A DNA stretch of 64,000 bases from an uncultured Spartobacteria bacterium (GCA_903882875.1 CAIRYQ010000129.1:20296-84295); one strand, 5' to 3'. Shown: positions 16,379 through 25,305, counted from the stretch's first letter. Numbers and translations: made by a program. Notes: generated by a model not told the origin, from the letters alone.

Positions 16379-17128
16379 ATGCTCCGCGCTGCCGCCATTT
16401 TTCTCGCACTCGCGTCGTCGCTGATCGCGCGTGAATTCGATCCGCGGCGCGACGTGTTCGCGTTCTCGAACGACACGGTGATGAACTACACGGTGACGCA
16501 CGACGGGCGGCTCCACATCGGGGGGAAAAAGGGGAAGTCCGACCGGCCCACGCACTGCTGCTTCCTGTTCACGCGGTCGGCGATGCAGTTTTGGAAATTC
16601 GCGCGCTTCGAGCCGAAGCAGCCCAGGCTCACCGACGAGGAATACCGCACGCGCATCCGCACGCTCTTCCGCATTTCGCCGTGGTCGGAACGCAGCGGGC
16701 GCATCGCCTTTCCCGGCTACGCGGACCTGTGGTCGTTTTCGCGAGAGCACGAGAAACTCCTGCGCGCCGATCTCGGGAGCTGGCTGCTCACGTATCTGCG
16801 CGTGGGCAACTGGCGCACGATGAATCCGATCATGCGCCCGATGCAGCGGCATTTTGCGGAGCAGCTTTTTGCAAAGGTGAGCGCGGGCGAGGTGCGCGCG
16901 ATGTATCTCGCGAAACTCCCGCACATGAACCACGTCGTGCTCGTGTATCACGCCGAACGGCTGCCGGGCGGCGGGATGCGCTTCCATGTGTACGACGCGA
17001 ATTACGCGGGCGATTGGAAACGGCTCGACTACGTGCCGGGCAGCAATCTGTTCGACTTTGAAAAATGCTTCTACTGGCCCGGCGGCGAACTGCGCGCCTT
17101 TCCTGTGTATGACCGGCCGCTGCACTAG
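16379..17128 (+). CDS. Exported protein, possible papain-like (C39-like) peptidase
   Basis: 249 residues with a short signal peptide (MLRAAAIFLALASSLIA). Not a recognised named family. A Cys pair in RPTHCCFLFTRSAMQFW, a conserved-looking His in PHMNHVVLVYHAE, and an acidic residue in MRFHVYDANYAG follow the order and local context (H-V-V-L-V-Y ... Y-D-A-N) of papain-like and C39-type peptidases. That is a resemblance by eye, not proof. It is flanked by glgA and a dispersed repeat element and seems monocistronic. Confidence 0.55.
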   Translation: MLRAAAIFLALASSLIAREFDPRRDVFAFSNDTVMNYTVTHDGRLHIGGKKGKSDRPTHCCFLFTRSAMQFWKFARFEPKQPRLTDEEYRTRIRTLFRISPWSERSGRIAFPGYADLWSFSREHEKLLRADLGSWLLTYLRVGNWRTMNPIMRPMQRHFAEQLFAKVSAGEVRAMYLAKLPHMNHVVLVYHAERLPGGGMRFHVYDANYAGDWKRLDYVPGSNLFDFEKCFYWPGGELRAFPVYDRPLH

Positions 17129-17188
17129 GCCCGACCATGCGCTGTTTTGCAGAGAGCCATCATCCGAGCACCAAAGGTGCGAACCAAA

Positions 17189-17334
17189 CCAGCCCAGGGC
17201 AACGCCCTGGGTTCCGGCAACCGATGAAACAAAGCCCTGAAGGGGCGGCACCATTGTCGCGCCCCTTCAGGGCTTTGTTCGTTCCTATGCGCGTTTCCCA
17301 GGGCGGCGCTCGTTCCTCGCTTGCCCTGGGCTGG
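17189..17334. repeat. Nested triple-hairpin repeat element, copy 1
   Basis: Three concentric perfect inverted repeats: outer 14-bp arms 17189-17202/17321-17334 (CCAGCCCAGGGCAA), middle 9-bp arms 17203-17211/17297-17305 (CGCCCTGGG), inner 20-bp arms 17228-17247/17260-17279. It fills the gap between the exported protein and the antiporter. A second member with the same architecture is at 52391-52569. Likely a non-autonomous REP/MITE-like sequence; its mobilising enzyme is not seen here. Confidence 0.75.
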
Positions 17335-17395
17335 CTTGTGGACTGGCCTTTGGCCCTTGATACGCTCGCATTACGCATAGCAACGCTCTGAATTC

Positions 17396-18688
17396 ATGAT
17401 CCTCGCCTCCGCACCCGCCGCATCGTCTCCGCCCTGGCTCATCGCGCCGTTTGCGCTGCTGCTGCTCTGCATCGCGCTCGGGCCGATCGCGTTTTCGCAC
17501 TTCTGGCACCGGCGGTATCCGGTCATCGCGGTCGCGCTCGCGGCGGTCAGCGCGGCGTGCCAGGTTTTCACCGGCGGGACTTTTGCTCCGCTGCTGCACG
17601 CGCTGGAGGAATACGCGGGGTTCATCGCGCTCATCGCATCGCTCTACATCGTGAGCGGCGGCATTCACATCCGCGTGAAGGGCGAGGCGACGCCGTTCGT
17701 GAACTGCGTCTTCCTCGCCATCGGTGCGGTGCTCGCGAATGTCATCGGCACGACCGGCGCGTCCATGCTGCTCATCCGCCCATGGATTCGGATGAACCGC
17801 TACCGCATCACCGCATTTCACGTCGTCTTCTTCATCTTCGTCGTGAGCAATGTCGGCGGCTGCCTCACGCCCATCGGCGATCCGCCGCTCTACATGGGCT
17901 ATTTGAAAGGCGTGCCATTCTGGTGGGTGCTCGCGCACTGCTGGCAGGGCTGGCTCGTCGCAGTCGCGGGACTCATTGCGATCTTCTTCGCGTTCGACCG
18001 CGCGAATTTCCTCCGCGCGCCGAAAAATGTGCGCGACACCGAGACTGCGCACGAGACGTGGCGCTTCGACGGCCTGCACAATCTCCTCTTCCTCGCCGTG
18101 ATTCTCTTCGCCGTGCTCATGCTCCCGCTCGGCTGGCGCGAGGGCGCGATGGCCGCCGCCGCGCTCGGCTCGTGGTTCACGACGAAGCGCGACATTCACC
18201 AGTCGAACGACTTCGGCTGGGAGCCCGTGAAGGAAGTCGCGTGGCTCTTCATCGGCATCTTCATCACGATGACTCCCGCGCTGCACTACCTGCAATCGTC
18301 CCCGCCGCCGCTCACCAGCGCGCACGCCTACTACTGGGCCACCGGCGCGCTCTCCGGCATGCTCGACAATGCGCCGACGTATCTCGCATTCCTCGCCACT
18401 GCGCTCGGGCAGCAGCATCTCGCGATGGAAAATGTCGCGGACATCACCACATTCGCATCGGCGCACGCCGGGACGCTGCAGGCGATTTCACTCGGCGCGG
18501 TGTTCTTCGGCGCGATGACCTACATCGGCAACGGACCGAACTTCATGGTGAAGGCCATCGCCGAGCACGCGAAAGTACACACGCCGTCCTTCCTCGGCTA
18601 CGTCGTGCGGTTCGCGCTGCCCATCCTGCTGCCATTCCTCGCGCTCATCGGCATCCTGTTCTTCTCGCGCTGGCACATCTTTGGTTAG
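17396..18688 (+). CDS. Sodium:proton antiporter, NhaD-like / ion transporter superfamily
   Basis: 430 residues, about 11-12 membrane helices. Two inverted-repeat re-entrant segments are evident: VIGTTGASMLLIRPWIRMN with VSNVGGCLTPIGDPPLYMG, and ALSGMLDNAPTYLAF with GAVFFGAMTYIGNGPNFMV. This architecture belongs to the NhaD and related ArsB/citrate-type antiporters, so Na+/H+ exchange at the inner membrane is the best guess. Riboflavin synthase starts 9 bases after its stop, which suggests one transcript. Confidence 0.82.
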   Translation: MILASAPAASSPPWLIAPFALLLLCIALGPIAFSHFWHRRYPVIAVALAAVSAACQVFTGGTFAPLLHALEEYAGFIALIASLYIVSGGIHIRVKGEATPFVNCVFLAIGAVLANVIGTTGASMLLIRPWIRMNRYRITAFHVVFFIFVVSNVGGCLTPIGDPPLYMGYLKGVPFWWVLAHCWQGWLVAVAGLIAIFFAFDRANFLRAPKNVRDTETAHETWRFDGLHNLLFLAVILFAVLMLPLGWREGAMAAAALGSWFTTKRDIHQSNDFGWEPVKEVAWLFIGIFITMTPALHYLQSSPPPLTSAHAYYWATGALSGMLDNAPTYLAFLATALGQQHLAMENVADITTFASAHAGTLQAISLGAVFFGAMTYIGNGPNFMVKAIAEHAKVHTPSFLGYVVRFALPILLPFLALIGILFFSRWHIFG

Positions 18689-18697
18689 CATCGCGCC

Positions 18698-19312
18698 ATG
18701 TTCACCGGACTGGTCATCGAAACAGGCGAGTTGCTCTCGCTCGAACGCACGGGCGCGAGCGCGCGCCTCACGCTGCGTGCGCCCACCGTCGGCCCGCGCG
18801 CCGAAATCGGTGACAGCGTCGCGGTGAACGGCTGCTGCCTCACCGTGACCGTGCGCGACGGCGAGAAGCTCAGCTTTGACCTCCTCGCGGAAACGCTGCG
18901 CGTCACAAATCTCGGCGAACTCGCCAGCGGCTCGCGCGTGAACCTCGAACCCGCGCTCGGCGCGGGCGCGAAGCTCGGCGGGCATTTCGTGCAGGGGCAT
19001 GTGGACACCACGGCGGAGGTGCTCGACTTCTCGCCGCACGGCTCGGACTTCCGGCTGGAGATCGCCCTGCCCGCGGATGTCGCGCAATACGTCGCTCACA
19101 AGGGCAGCATCGCCGTGGACGGCATCAGCCTCACCGTCGCGGAAGTCCGCGATGGAAAGGGCGGCGGCGCCGGGAGCTTCGTGTGCTGGATCATCCCGCA
19201 CACCCGCGCGGTCACGAACCTCGCCACGCGGCAAAAGGGCGAGCGCGTGAACCTCGAATTCGACCTGCTCGCGAAATACGTCGAGCGCATCGTGGCGAGG
19301 AAAAGGGAATGA
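18698..19312 (+). CDS. ribE: Riboflavin synthase alpha chain
   Basis: 204 residues. Dismutates two 6,7-dimethyl-8-ribityllumazine to riboflavin plus a pyrimidinedione. Two tandem lumazine-binding domains: MFTGLVIETGEL with GDSVAVNGCCLTV, then GGHFVQGHVDTTAEV with KGSIAVDGISLTV. The conserved N-terminal MFTG is intact, and the C-terminal helix (EFDLLAKYVERIV) mediates trimer formation. No FMN riboswitch fits in the 9-base gap upstream. The stop overlaps the next start in ATGA. Confidence 0.95.
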   Translation: MFTGLVIETGELLSLERTGASARLTLRAPTVGPRAEIGDSVAVNGCCLTVTVRDGEKLSFDLLAETLRVTNLGELASGSRVNLEPALGAGAKLGGHFVQGHVDTTAEVLDFSPHGSDFRLEIALPADVAQYVAHKGSIAVDGISLTVAEVRDGKGGGAGSFVCWIIPHTRAVTNLATRQKGERVNLEFDLLAKYVERIVARKRE

Positions 19313-19530
19313 TGCTGGCGCTTCGCATATTCTGGGCATCCGCGGCGTTTAGCTTTTTCGTGCTCGGCCGGATTCCATTCATCATCGCAAGTCTGAATGG
19401 CGGAACTGACGAAGCGACTTGCGTCATTCTTGAACTGCTGTTTGTGGCTTACCTCATCCTGTGGATCCTTTTCGGAAAATGGTGGATTCGCCACACCATC
19501 GGATGCTTCAAACGAGAGCAGAAACAGTGA
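19309..19530 (+). CDS. Small two-helix membrane protein
   Basis: 73 residues. The start ATG at 19309 overlaps the ribE stop (ATGATG; the second ATG at 19312 is an alternative) and its stop overlaps the next gene (TGATG), so coupling on both sides supports its reality despite its size. Two hydrophobic helices: RIFWASAAFSFFVLG and ILELLFVAYLILWILFG. Ends in a basic tail. Function not known. Confidence 0.6.
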   Translation: MMLALRIFWASAAFSFFVLGRIPFIIASLNGGTDEATCVILELLFVAYLILWILFGKWWIRHTIGCFKREQKQ

Positions 19531-19976
19531 TGTCAATCCGCCCCATCACCGCCGCCGACACCATCGCCGTGCGCTGGCCCATCCTGCGCCCCGGCTTCCC
19601 GCGCGAGACGGCGGTCTTCGATGGCGACGATGCGCCGGGCACGCTGCACTTCGGAGGATTCGACGGGGAGCGGCTCGTCGGCGTCGCCTCCATTTACCTC
19701 GTGCCATTTCCCGCGCAGCCGGACGTGTCGCCCGCCTACCAGCTCCGCGGCATGGCCACGCTACCGGAGGTGCGCGGCGCGGGCTTTGGCAAGGCCCTGC
19801 TTGATGCCTGCGTCGCCGCCGCGCGGGAACACGGCGCGGGGCTGCTCTGGTGCAATGCGCGGACGAGCGCGATGCCGTTTTACGAGAAGAACGGCTGGCA
19901 GACCGTGGGCGAGGAGTTCGACATCCCGACCGTCGGCCCGCACTTCCGGATGGTTGTCCCGCTCGTGGACGGATAG
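19530..19976 (+). CDS. GNAT family N-acetyltransferase
   Basis: 148 residues from the ATG at 19530, coupled (TGATG) to the small membrane protein. GNAT core: YQLRGMATLPEVRGAGFGKALLDACVAAA, whose VRGAGFGKAL contains the acetyl-CoA loop, and LLWCNARTSAMPFYEKNGW. The target amine is unknown. Last gene of the antiporter-ribE cluster; a 21-bp tandem repeat array begins 44 bases after it. Confidence 0.85.
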   Translation: MSIRPITAADTIAVRWPILRPGFPRETAVFDGDDAPGTLHFGGFDGERLVGVASIYLVPFPAQPDVSPAYQLRGMATLPEVRGAGFGKALLDACVAAAREHGAGLLWCNARTSAMPFYEKNGWQTVGEEFDIPTVGPHFRMVVPLVDG

Positions 19977-20019
19977 CGGCCCAAGGTGGGGCTGATTGCG
20001 AAAAGCGCGAAAAGCCTCG

Positions 20020-20271
20020 GGCCGATTGCCAAAAGCCACAGGCCGATTGCCAAAAGCCTCGGGCCGATTGCCAAAAGCCTCAGGCCGATTGCCAAAAGCC
20101 ACAGGCCGATTGCCAATAGCCTCAGGCCGATTGCCAAAAGCCACAGGCCGATTGCCAATAGCCACGGGCCGATTGCCAATAGCCACGGGCCGATTGCCAA
20201 TGGCCACAGGCCGATTGCCAAAAGCCTCAGGCCGATTGCCAATAGCCTCAGGCCGATTGCCAAAAGCCATG
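20020..20271. repeat. 21-bp tandem repeat array, 12 units
   Basis: Twelve uninterrupted 21-bp units start with GGCCGATTGCC and continue AAAAGCC or AATAGCC plus a 3-base variable end (ACA, TCA, TCG, ACG); unit 9 has AATGGCC. A decayed partial unit precedes it at about 19990. The period is a multiple of three, so several frames stay open on both strands, but no start region, codon bias or neighbour supports coding. The array fills most of 19977-20293 between a GNAT gene and the end of a glycosidase gene. Probably a VNTR. Confidence 0.9.
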
Positions 20272-20293
20272 AGCGGATTGGGCAAACGGCAAC

Positions 20294-22942
20294 CTATTCC
20301 CTCACGACCTCATACCAGAGCGTGCGGTGCTGGGGGCCGATTTCGAGGGTTCCGTTGGCGACGGGGATTTCCGCGCGGCGCTGGCCGCGTTCGTCGAGCG
20401 CCCAAGCCTTGAACTTGCCGCCGTTCTCTCCTTGAGGAAGCTCGATCTTCGCCGCCGGCCCTTCGACGAGGACGGGTGCCTTCCCCCAATCGCGCCCCAC
20501 GCTCGTCTTCGCGGCGTTCTTCCAGCCCATGCCGGTGCTCTCGATGTCGCCGGTGGCGGTGATGAGGATGCGCTTGGCGGTGGAAAAGTCCGCGCGCTTG
20601 TCGCGGTCGAGGACGGTGGACTGGTAACAGGCCCAGTTCTGACGGGCTGCGGTTGGCAGGATCCCACCGCCAACCAACCGATGGTCGCCAGCGTCAGGCA
20701 GCGTGCCGACCAAGGCGTATGATTTCGCGGAGCGAATCGTCGCACGCGCAACCGGGCCATCATTCTTCCAGAACATTTCCGGCGGATTGCCAAAACAGGC
20801 GATGCTGAAAAAGCCGCCGCGCCCGGACTCCGCGACGAGTTGCACGGCACGGCGCAAGTGCGGAACGAAGCGCGTTCGGGCAGATGCAAACTCGCCCGCG
20901 GAGAAACCGGGACCGCGTTGCAGCGCAGCTTGGAGCGCGTCGTCCTTTTTCAAACCGACCACCATCTCCGACACCTTTTCAGCAAACATGTCTCCCCGCC
21001 GAAAACTGATCACCGCCCCCGGCAGCGTCGCCATTTTCACCGGGTGGCGGTCTATGTCGAAGAAGTTGTTGAAGTGCTCCTGCGACCACGCGTCGCCGGC
21101 GCGGTGGCTGTAGCTGAAGGCGAAGACGCCGTCCCAATCCTGCAGCGCGGCGAAGGCGCAGAGCAGCGGGAAAGTCTCGGCGGAATGGGTGTTCGGCGCG
21201 GGGTGGTTGTATTCGGTGCAGATGAAGGGCTTGCCCGCGACGCGCTGCGCGGCGAGGCCGGGGAGCGTGCCGCCGTCGGGCGCGCCGGCCATGGGCTCGT
21301 TCTTCACGTCCCACACGTCGGGGTTCCAGCCGCGGCCGTGGAAGTCGGGGTGGTGCCAGTAGGCGTGCGAATCAATGACATCCATGCCCGCCTGCACGTG
21401 GCCGGGGCTCCAGAATCCCTGCGTGCCGACGACGGGGGCCTTCACGCCGAGGTCCTTTTTCAAAAAGTCGCGCATGCCGTTCCAGTAGGCGGTCTCGGTG
21501 TCCCAGATGAATTCCTGCCAGTCGCGCTGCATGGCCTGCGTGTGCCGGGAAAGATCCCGCTTGCGGATGATGGGGACGCGGCCGCGCGGTTTTTCCACGG
21601 TGCCGGAACCGTCGCGCGGAAGGGTGCCATCCACGCGCGCTCGCAGCTCCGCGATAATCTGCGCAACCTCGTCCTCGGAAACTGAGCGTATGACGAAGCC
21701 GTATACGCCCGCGGTGCGCAGCGAGAAATTGCTGAACTCGAAGGTGCCCGTGGTCGTGCCCATGCCACCGATGGTGAGGCGGGCCTTATCGTCGGCGTCG
21801 GCGACTTTGATCATCGCAAAGACTTCGCGCCAGCCATCGCCCGTGTCCGCGCCGGGCTTCACGTTGGCGGAGCCGAGGACTTTCCACGGCTCGTGCGACT
21901 GCATGAGCGCGACGGAGAGAGTCGCGTCCTTCGGCGCGCGGACGCGGAAGTGCACTTCGTAAGTCTCGGCTTTCACCGCGAGCGGTGCGGTGGAGAACTG
22001 GACGTGCCAGTTCTCGGTGCCGGGCTTCTCGATGTTCACGGTGATGACGCCGTCCTTCTCCGAGTGCGTCTGTGCCGCGGAGCCGTGCTGCTCGAAGTTC
22101 CACTTCGGCGCGGACAGAATCTGAGCGCCCGCCACGCGCGCGCCTTCGCTCCACGCCTTGCGCGCGGCTTCGTCGCTGCCGTGTCTTTTTACGATCCATG
22201 CACCCCACAGCGATTCGAGTTCCTCGCGATACGGCGCGGTGAGGTCGTCCATCTGCCCGGCCCACCACTGGAAGCCGAGGGCGTTCTCGTTGTTGATCTC
22301 CACGAGCGCGACGGCGGGTTCGTCGGCGTAGCGGTGGCCGGTGTAGGCGTTCACGTGCGTGAGGAGGGCGCGGGCGTAGTCCTTTTGCAGGGCGATCATC
22401 GCGGCGCAGTAGTTGTCCACGCCCTTGTCGTAGTCGGGGTTGCCCTTTTTCTCCTCGCGCGGACGGTCGGGATACGTGCGCGAGACGTGCAGGTTCAGGT
22501 CGGCGTAGATGCCGTTCTTCTTCAGCTCGGCGATGAAGTAGTCGAGCCGGTCGAGTTGTCCGGGGTCGAGCGTGCGTCCGTCCTTCGCGAAGATGCCGCC
22601 GGGCGCGCTCATCATGTCCATGTGGTGGAAGCGCACGCAGTTGATGCCGAACTTCGCCATGCGCGCGGCGACCTTCAGGGCCATGGCCTTGTCGGGGAAG
22701 TTCGCGGCGAAGCAGGTGTTCACGCCGAAGATGCGCAGGCGTTTTTCGCCGGCGAAGAGGTGGCCGTCCTTCACATGGACGAAGCCCGCAGCGCCAGCGG
22801 GCTTGTCGTTGAGCCACGAGACATTCGTCGCCGACTCGCTCGCATCGTCCCACGGGAGCTGGAAGGGGAACAGGTCGGGCTTGTCCGCGGCGTGCGCGGC
22901 GATGGTGAATGCGAGAAGCGGGAGGAGGCGCAGGGTTTTCAC
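20294..22942 (-). CDS. Large secreted glycoside hydrolase (GH5-like cellulase/mannanase group) with internal carbohydrate-binding domain
   Basis: About 882 residues from a GTG at 22942, chosen because VKTLRLLPLLAFTIAAHA is a signal peptide; the frame is open further upstream. TIM-barrel features: GVNTCFAANFPDKA, NCVRFHHMDMMSAPGGIF, VALVEINNENALGFQ with the acid/base Glu, and FICTEYNHPAPNTH with the probable nucleophile Glu. The barrel is split by a beta-sandwich (about 320-430) with the look of a CBM4/9 module (WHVQFSTAPLAVKAETYEVHF). A C-terminal beta domain follows. Likely acts on plant or algal polysaccharide outside the cytoplasm. Exact GH family and substrate not settled. Confidence 0.8.
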   Translation of the reverse strand: MKTLRLLPLLAFTIAAHAADKPDLFPFQLPWDDASESATNVSWLNDKPAGAAGFVHVKDGHLFAGEKRLRIFGVNTCFAANFPDKAMALKVAARMAKFGINCVRFHHMDMMSAPGGIFAKDGRTLDPGQLDRLDYFIAELKKNGIYADLNLHVSRTYPDRPREEKKGNPDYDKGVDNYCAAMIALQKDYARALLTHVNAYTGHRYADEPAVALVEINNENALGFQWWAGQMDDLTAPYREELESLWGAWIVKRHGSDEAARKAWSEGARVAGAQILSAPKWNFEQHGSAAQTHSEKDGVITVNIEKPGTENWHVQFSTAPLAVKAETYEVHFRVRAPKDATLSVALMQSHEPWKVLGSANVKPGADTGDGWREVFAMIKVADADDKARLTIGGMGTTTGTFEFSNFSLRTAGVYGFVIRSVSEDEVAQIIAELRARVDGTLPRDGSGTVEKPRGRVPIIRKRDLSRHTQAMQRDWQEFIWDTETAYWNGMRDFLKKDLGVKAPVVGTQGFWSPGHVQAGMDVIDSHAYWHHPDFHGRGWNPDVWDVKNEPMAGAPDGGTLPGLAAQRVAGKPFICTEYNHPAPNTHSAETFPLLCAFAALQDWDGVFAFSYSHRAGDAWSQEHFNNFFDIDRHPVKMATLPGAVISFRRGDMFAEKVSEMVVGLKKDDALQAALQRGPGFSAGEFASARTRFVPHLRRAVQLVAESGRGGFFSIACFGNPPEMFWKNDGPVARATIRSAKSYALVGTLPDAGDHRLVGGGILPTAARQNWACYQSTVLDRDKRADFSTAKRILITATGDIESTGMGWKNAAKTSVGRDWGKAPVLVEGPAAKIELPQGENGGKFKAWALDERGQRRAEIPVANGTLEIGPQHRTLWYEVVRE

Positions 22943-23057
22943 GGCGGGAGCTTGCCGCCCGCGGAGCAGGAGGACAAGCGGGCGGGTGCCCGGAAGTTTG
23001 ACGTGCCGCGCCCGCATTGACCCCGCCGCGCACCGCCGGTAGCGTCCCCGCCCCTTC

Positions 23058-24410
23058 ATGGAATCCACCACACCACTGCTCGGCCTCCGCGGCTGCGTGA
23101 TTGACGCCCCCGAATACGGCAAGCTGCGCGCCTGGCGCGACGGGGCCGTGATCATCGGCGACGGGCGCATCGTCGAGGTCGGCAGCTTTCAGTTCCTCGG
23201 GAGGAAGCACCGCCCGCAGCCGATCCACTGGCAGCAGTCCGACCGCGCGATCATTTTTCCCGGCCTCATAGACATCCACACGCACCTGCCGCAATACCCC
23301 GTCGTCGCACGCGGGCGCGGGCAGCTCCTCGAATGGCTGCACCAGCACGTCTTCCCGAGGGAGCGCAATTTCACCGGGCAGATCGGCGCGCGCGAAGGGG
23401 CCGCATTTTTCTCCGAACTCGCGCGGCACGGCACGACGACCGCGGCAATCTACACGGCGATCTACGAGGACTCGTGCGACCTCGCATTCGAGGCTGCCGC
23501 GCAGTCGGGCATGAGGATCATCATGGGCCAGACGATGATGGACGTGGGCACCTACGGCACGCTCCAGCCGAGGAAAATCCTCAGCGTCGCGCTGCTGGAA
23601 AGCGAACGCCTCTGCCGCAAGTGGCACAGCGAGGCGGACGGGCTGCTCGAATACGCGTTCAGCCCGCGCTTCGCCCTCGCGTGCAGCGAGCGGCTCATGC
23701 GCTCCGCCGCGGAGATGGCGCTCGAATTCGGCTGCCACATCCAGACGCACCTCTCGGAGAACCGCGAGGAATGCGAGCGCGTGCGGCATCTTTTTTCCAA
23801 GGCGCTCGACTACACCGATGTGTATGACAAGGCTGGCCTGCTCGGGCCACAGACGATCCTCGGCCACTGCATCCACCTCTCGCCGCGCGAGCGCGCCGTG
23901 CTCGCGGAGACCGGCGCATCGGTCGCGCACTGCCCCACGGCGAACCTCTACCTCAGCAGCGGCATCATGCCCCTCGGCGAACACCTCGCGGCGGGCATCA
24001 AGGTCGGCCTCGGCAGCGACGTCGCCGCCGGCCCGGAGCTGAATCTCTGGCAGGTCATGCGCAGCGCGATCGAGAGCCAGAAGGCGCGCAGCTTTTCCGA
24101 CCCCAATGTGACCATCCCCTCGCCCGCCGAAGTCCTGCACCTCGCCACGCAGGGCGCCGCGACGGCGCTCGGAAAAGGCGACATCCTCGGCACCTTCGAC
24201 TCCGGCAAGGAGGCCGACATCACCGTGATGGATCTCGCCGCGCTGCTCCCATACGGCGGCACCGAGACGAAGATCGAAGACCTCACGCCCGACGACATGC
24301 TCGCGCTGTGCATCTACCGCGGCGGCCCGCACGCCGTGCTGGAGACATTTGTGCGCGGAGTCAGCCACGCGCACGCCCACGCGCACGCCGAACACGTCGC
24401 GCACGAATAA
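23058..24410 (+). CDS. guaD: Guanine deaminase (amidohydrolase)
   Basis: 450 residues. Hydrolyses guanine to xanthine and ammonia. Amidohydrolase metal ligands: His74 and His76 in FPGLIDIHTHLPQYPV, a His in CHIQTHLSEN, a His in ILGHCIHLS, and the Asp in GLGSDVAAGP. The PQYP after the H-T-H is typical of guanine deaminases. The C-terminus is a short His-rich tail (HAHAHAHAEH). Divergent from the glycosidase gene; nadC follows 13 bases downstream and is probably in the same transcript, with birA. Confidence 0.85.
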   Translation: MESTTPLLGLRGCVIDAPEYGKLRAWRDGAVIIGDGRIVEVGSFQFLGRKHRPQPIHWQQSDRAIIFPGLIDIHTHLPQYPVVARGRGQLLEWLHQHVFPRERNFTGQIGAREGAAFFSELARHGTTTAAIYTAIYEDSCDLAFEAAAQSGMRIIMGQTMMDVGTYGTLQPRKILSVALLESERLCRKWHSEADGLLEYAFSPRFALACSERLMRSAAEMALEFGCHIQTHLSENREECERVRHLFSKALDYTDVYDKAGLLGPQTILGHCIHLSPRERAVLAETGASVAHCPTANLYLSSGIMPLGEHLAAGIKVGLGSDVAAGPELNLWQVMRSAIESQKARSFSDPNVTIPSPAEVLHLATQGAATALGKGDILGTFDSGKEADITVMDLAALLPYGGTETKIEDLTPDDMLALCIYRGGPHAVLETFVRGVSHAHAHAHAEHVAHE

Positions 24411-24423
24411 CCGTCCCGCCGCG

Positions 24424-25305
24424 ATGCCCGGCTCAATCCGCAATCCGCAATCCACAATCCGCAATTCCCCCGACCCCGTCGCGCTCGCGCTCGCGGAGGA
24501 CATCGGCGACGGCGACCTCACTTGCGCGTATTTTGTGGACGCCGCGCGCAGCGGAAAGGCGCGCATCTTTGCGAAGCAGCCGTGCGTGCTCGCGGGCGTG
24601 GATTGCGCGGTGCGTGCGTTTGCGCTCGTGGATGCGACGCTCGCCGTGCGCGCCATCCGCCAGGACGGCGACGCATTGCAGCCCGGCGACACCGCGATCG
24701 AAATCTCCGGCCCGGTCCGCAGCATCCTCACCGCCGAGCGCACGGCGCTGAATTTCATCCAACAGCTCAGCGGCGTCGCCACGCTCACGCGCAAATTTGT
24801 GGACGCCGTGAAGCCGCACCGCGCGCGCATCCTCGACACGCGCAAGACCACTCCCGGCCTGCGCGCGCTGGAAAAGGCCGCGGTCGTCGCGGGCGGCGGC
24901 ACGAACCACCGCATCGGGCTTTTCGACATGGTGATGGTGAAGGACAACCACCTCGCCGCCGGCACGACGCTCGCGCAGCTCGCGGAAAATGTGCGCCGTT
25001 TCCGCGCGGAACATCCGGGCATCCGCGTGGAGATCGAAGCCGACCGGCTCGATCAGGTGAACGACTTCCTCACGCTCGACGGCGTGGACGTGATCCTCCT
25101 CGACAACATGACCAGCGCGCAGCTCACCGAAGCCGTACGGCTCCGTGATGAAAAAAAGCGCGCCGTGCTGCTTGAAGCCAGCGGCGGCGTGACGCTCGCA
25201 ACCGTGAAAGCAATTGCGGCGACCGGCGTGGATTTCATCAGTTCAGGCGCGCTCACGCACTCCGCGCTCGCGGTGGATTTTTCGCTCGAACTCATCGAGT
25301 CATGA
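24424..25305 (+). CDS. nadC: Nicotinate-nucleotide pyrophosphorylase (carboxylating)
   Basis: 293 residues from the ATG at 24424. Makes nicotinate mononucleotide from quinolinate and PRPP in NAD synthesis. Landmarks: ALAEDIGDGDLT, SAERTALN-type segment in TAERTALNFIQQLSGVAT, ILDTRKTTPGLR, GGGTNHRIGLFDMVMVKDNH, and the barrel end VDFISSGALTHS. The first ~17 residues are encoded by an imperfect CAATCCG short repeat and are not part of the family core. Overlaps birA by ATGA. Confidence 0.92.
   Translation: MPGSIRNPQSTIRNSPDPVALALAEDIGDGDLTCAYFVDAARSGKARIFAKQPCVLAGVDCAVRAFALVDATLAVRAIRQDGDALQPGDTAIEISGPVRSILTAERTALNFIQQLSGVATLTRKFVDAVKPHRARILDTRKTTPGLRALEKAAVVAGGGTNHRIGLFDMVMVKDNHLAAGTTLAQLAENVRRFRAEHPGIRVEIEADRLDQVNDFLTLDGVDVILLDNMTSAQLTEAVRLRDEKKRAVLLEASGGVTLATVKAIAATGVDFISSGALTHSALAVDFSLELIES

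Noticed and set aside
14555..17254. 899-codon frame taken as one long glycogen synthase
   Set aside because: Sequence before 16252 is antisense to the exported protein at 16379-17128 and has no glycosyltransferase features.
18600..18697. FMN riboswitch before riboflavin synthase
   Set aside because: Only 9 bases separate the antiporter stop from the ribE start and no RFN consensus is seen inside the antiporter gene.
20020..20271. CRISPR array
   Set aside because: Units are directly joined with no unique spacers and no cas genes are present.
19761..20285. Minus-strand frame reading (A-F/I-G-N-R-P-V/E)n through the 21-bp array
   Set aside because: Openness follows from the repeat length being a multiple of three; other frames on both strands are open as well, and it overlaps the GNAT gene antisense.
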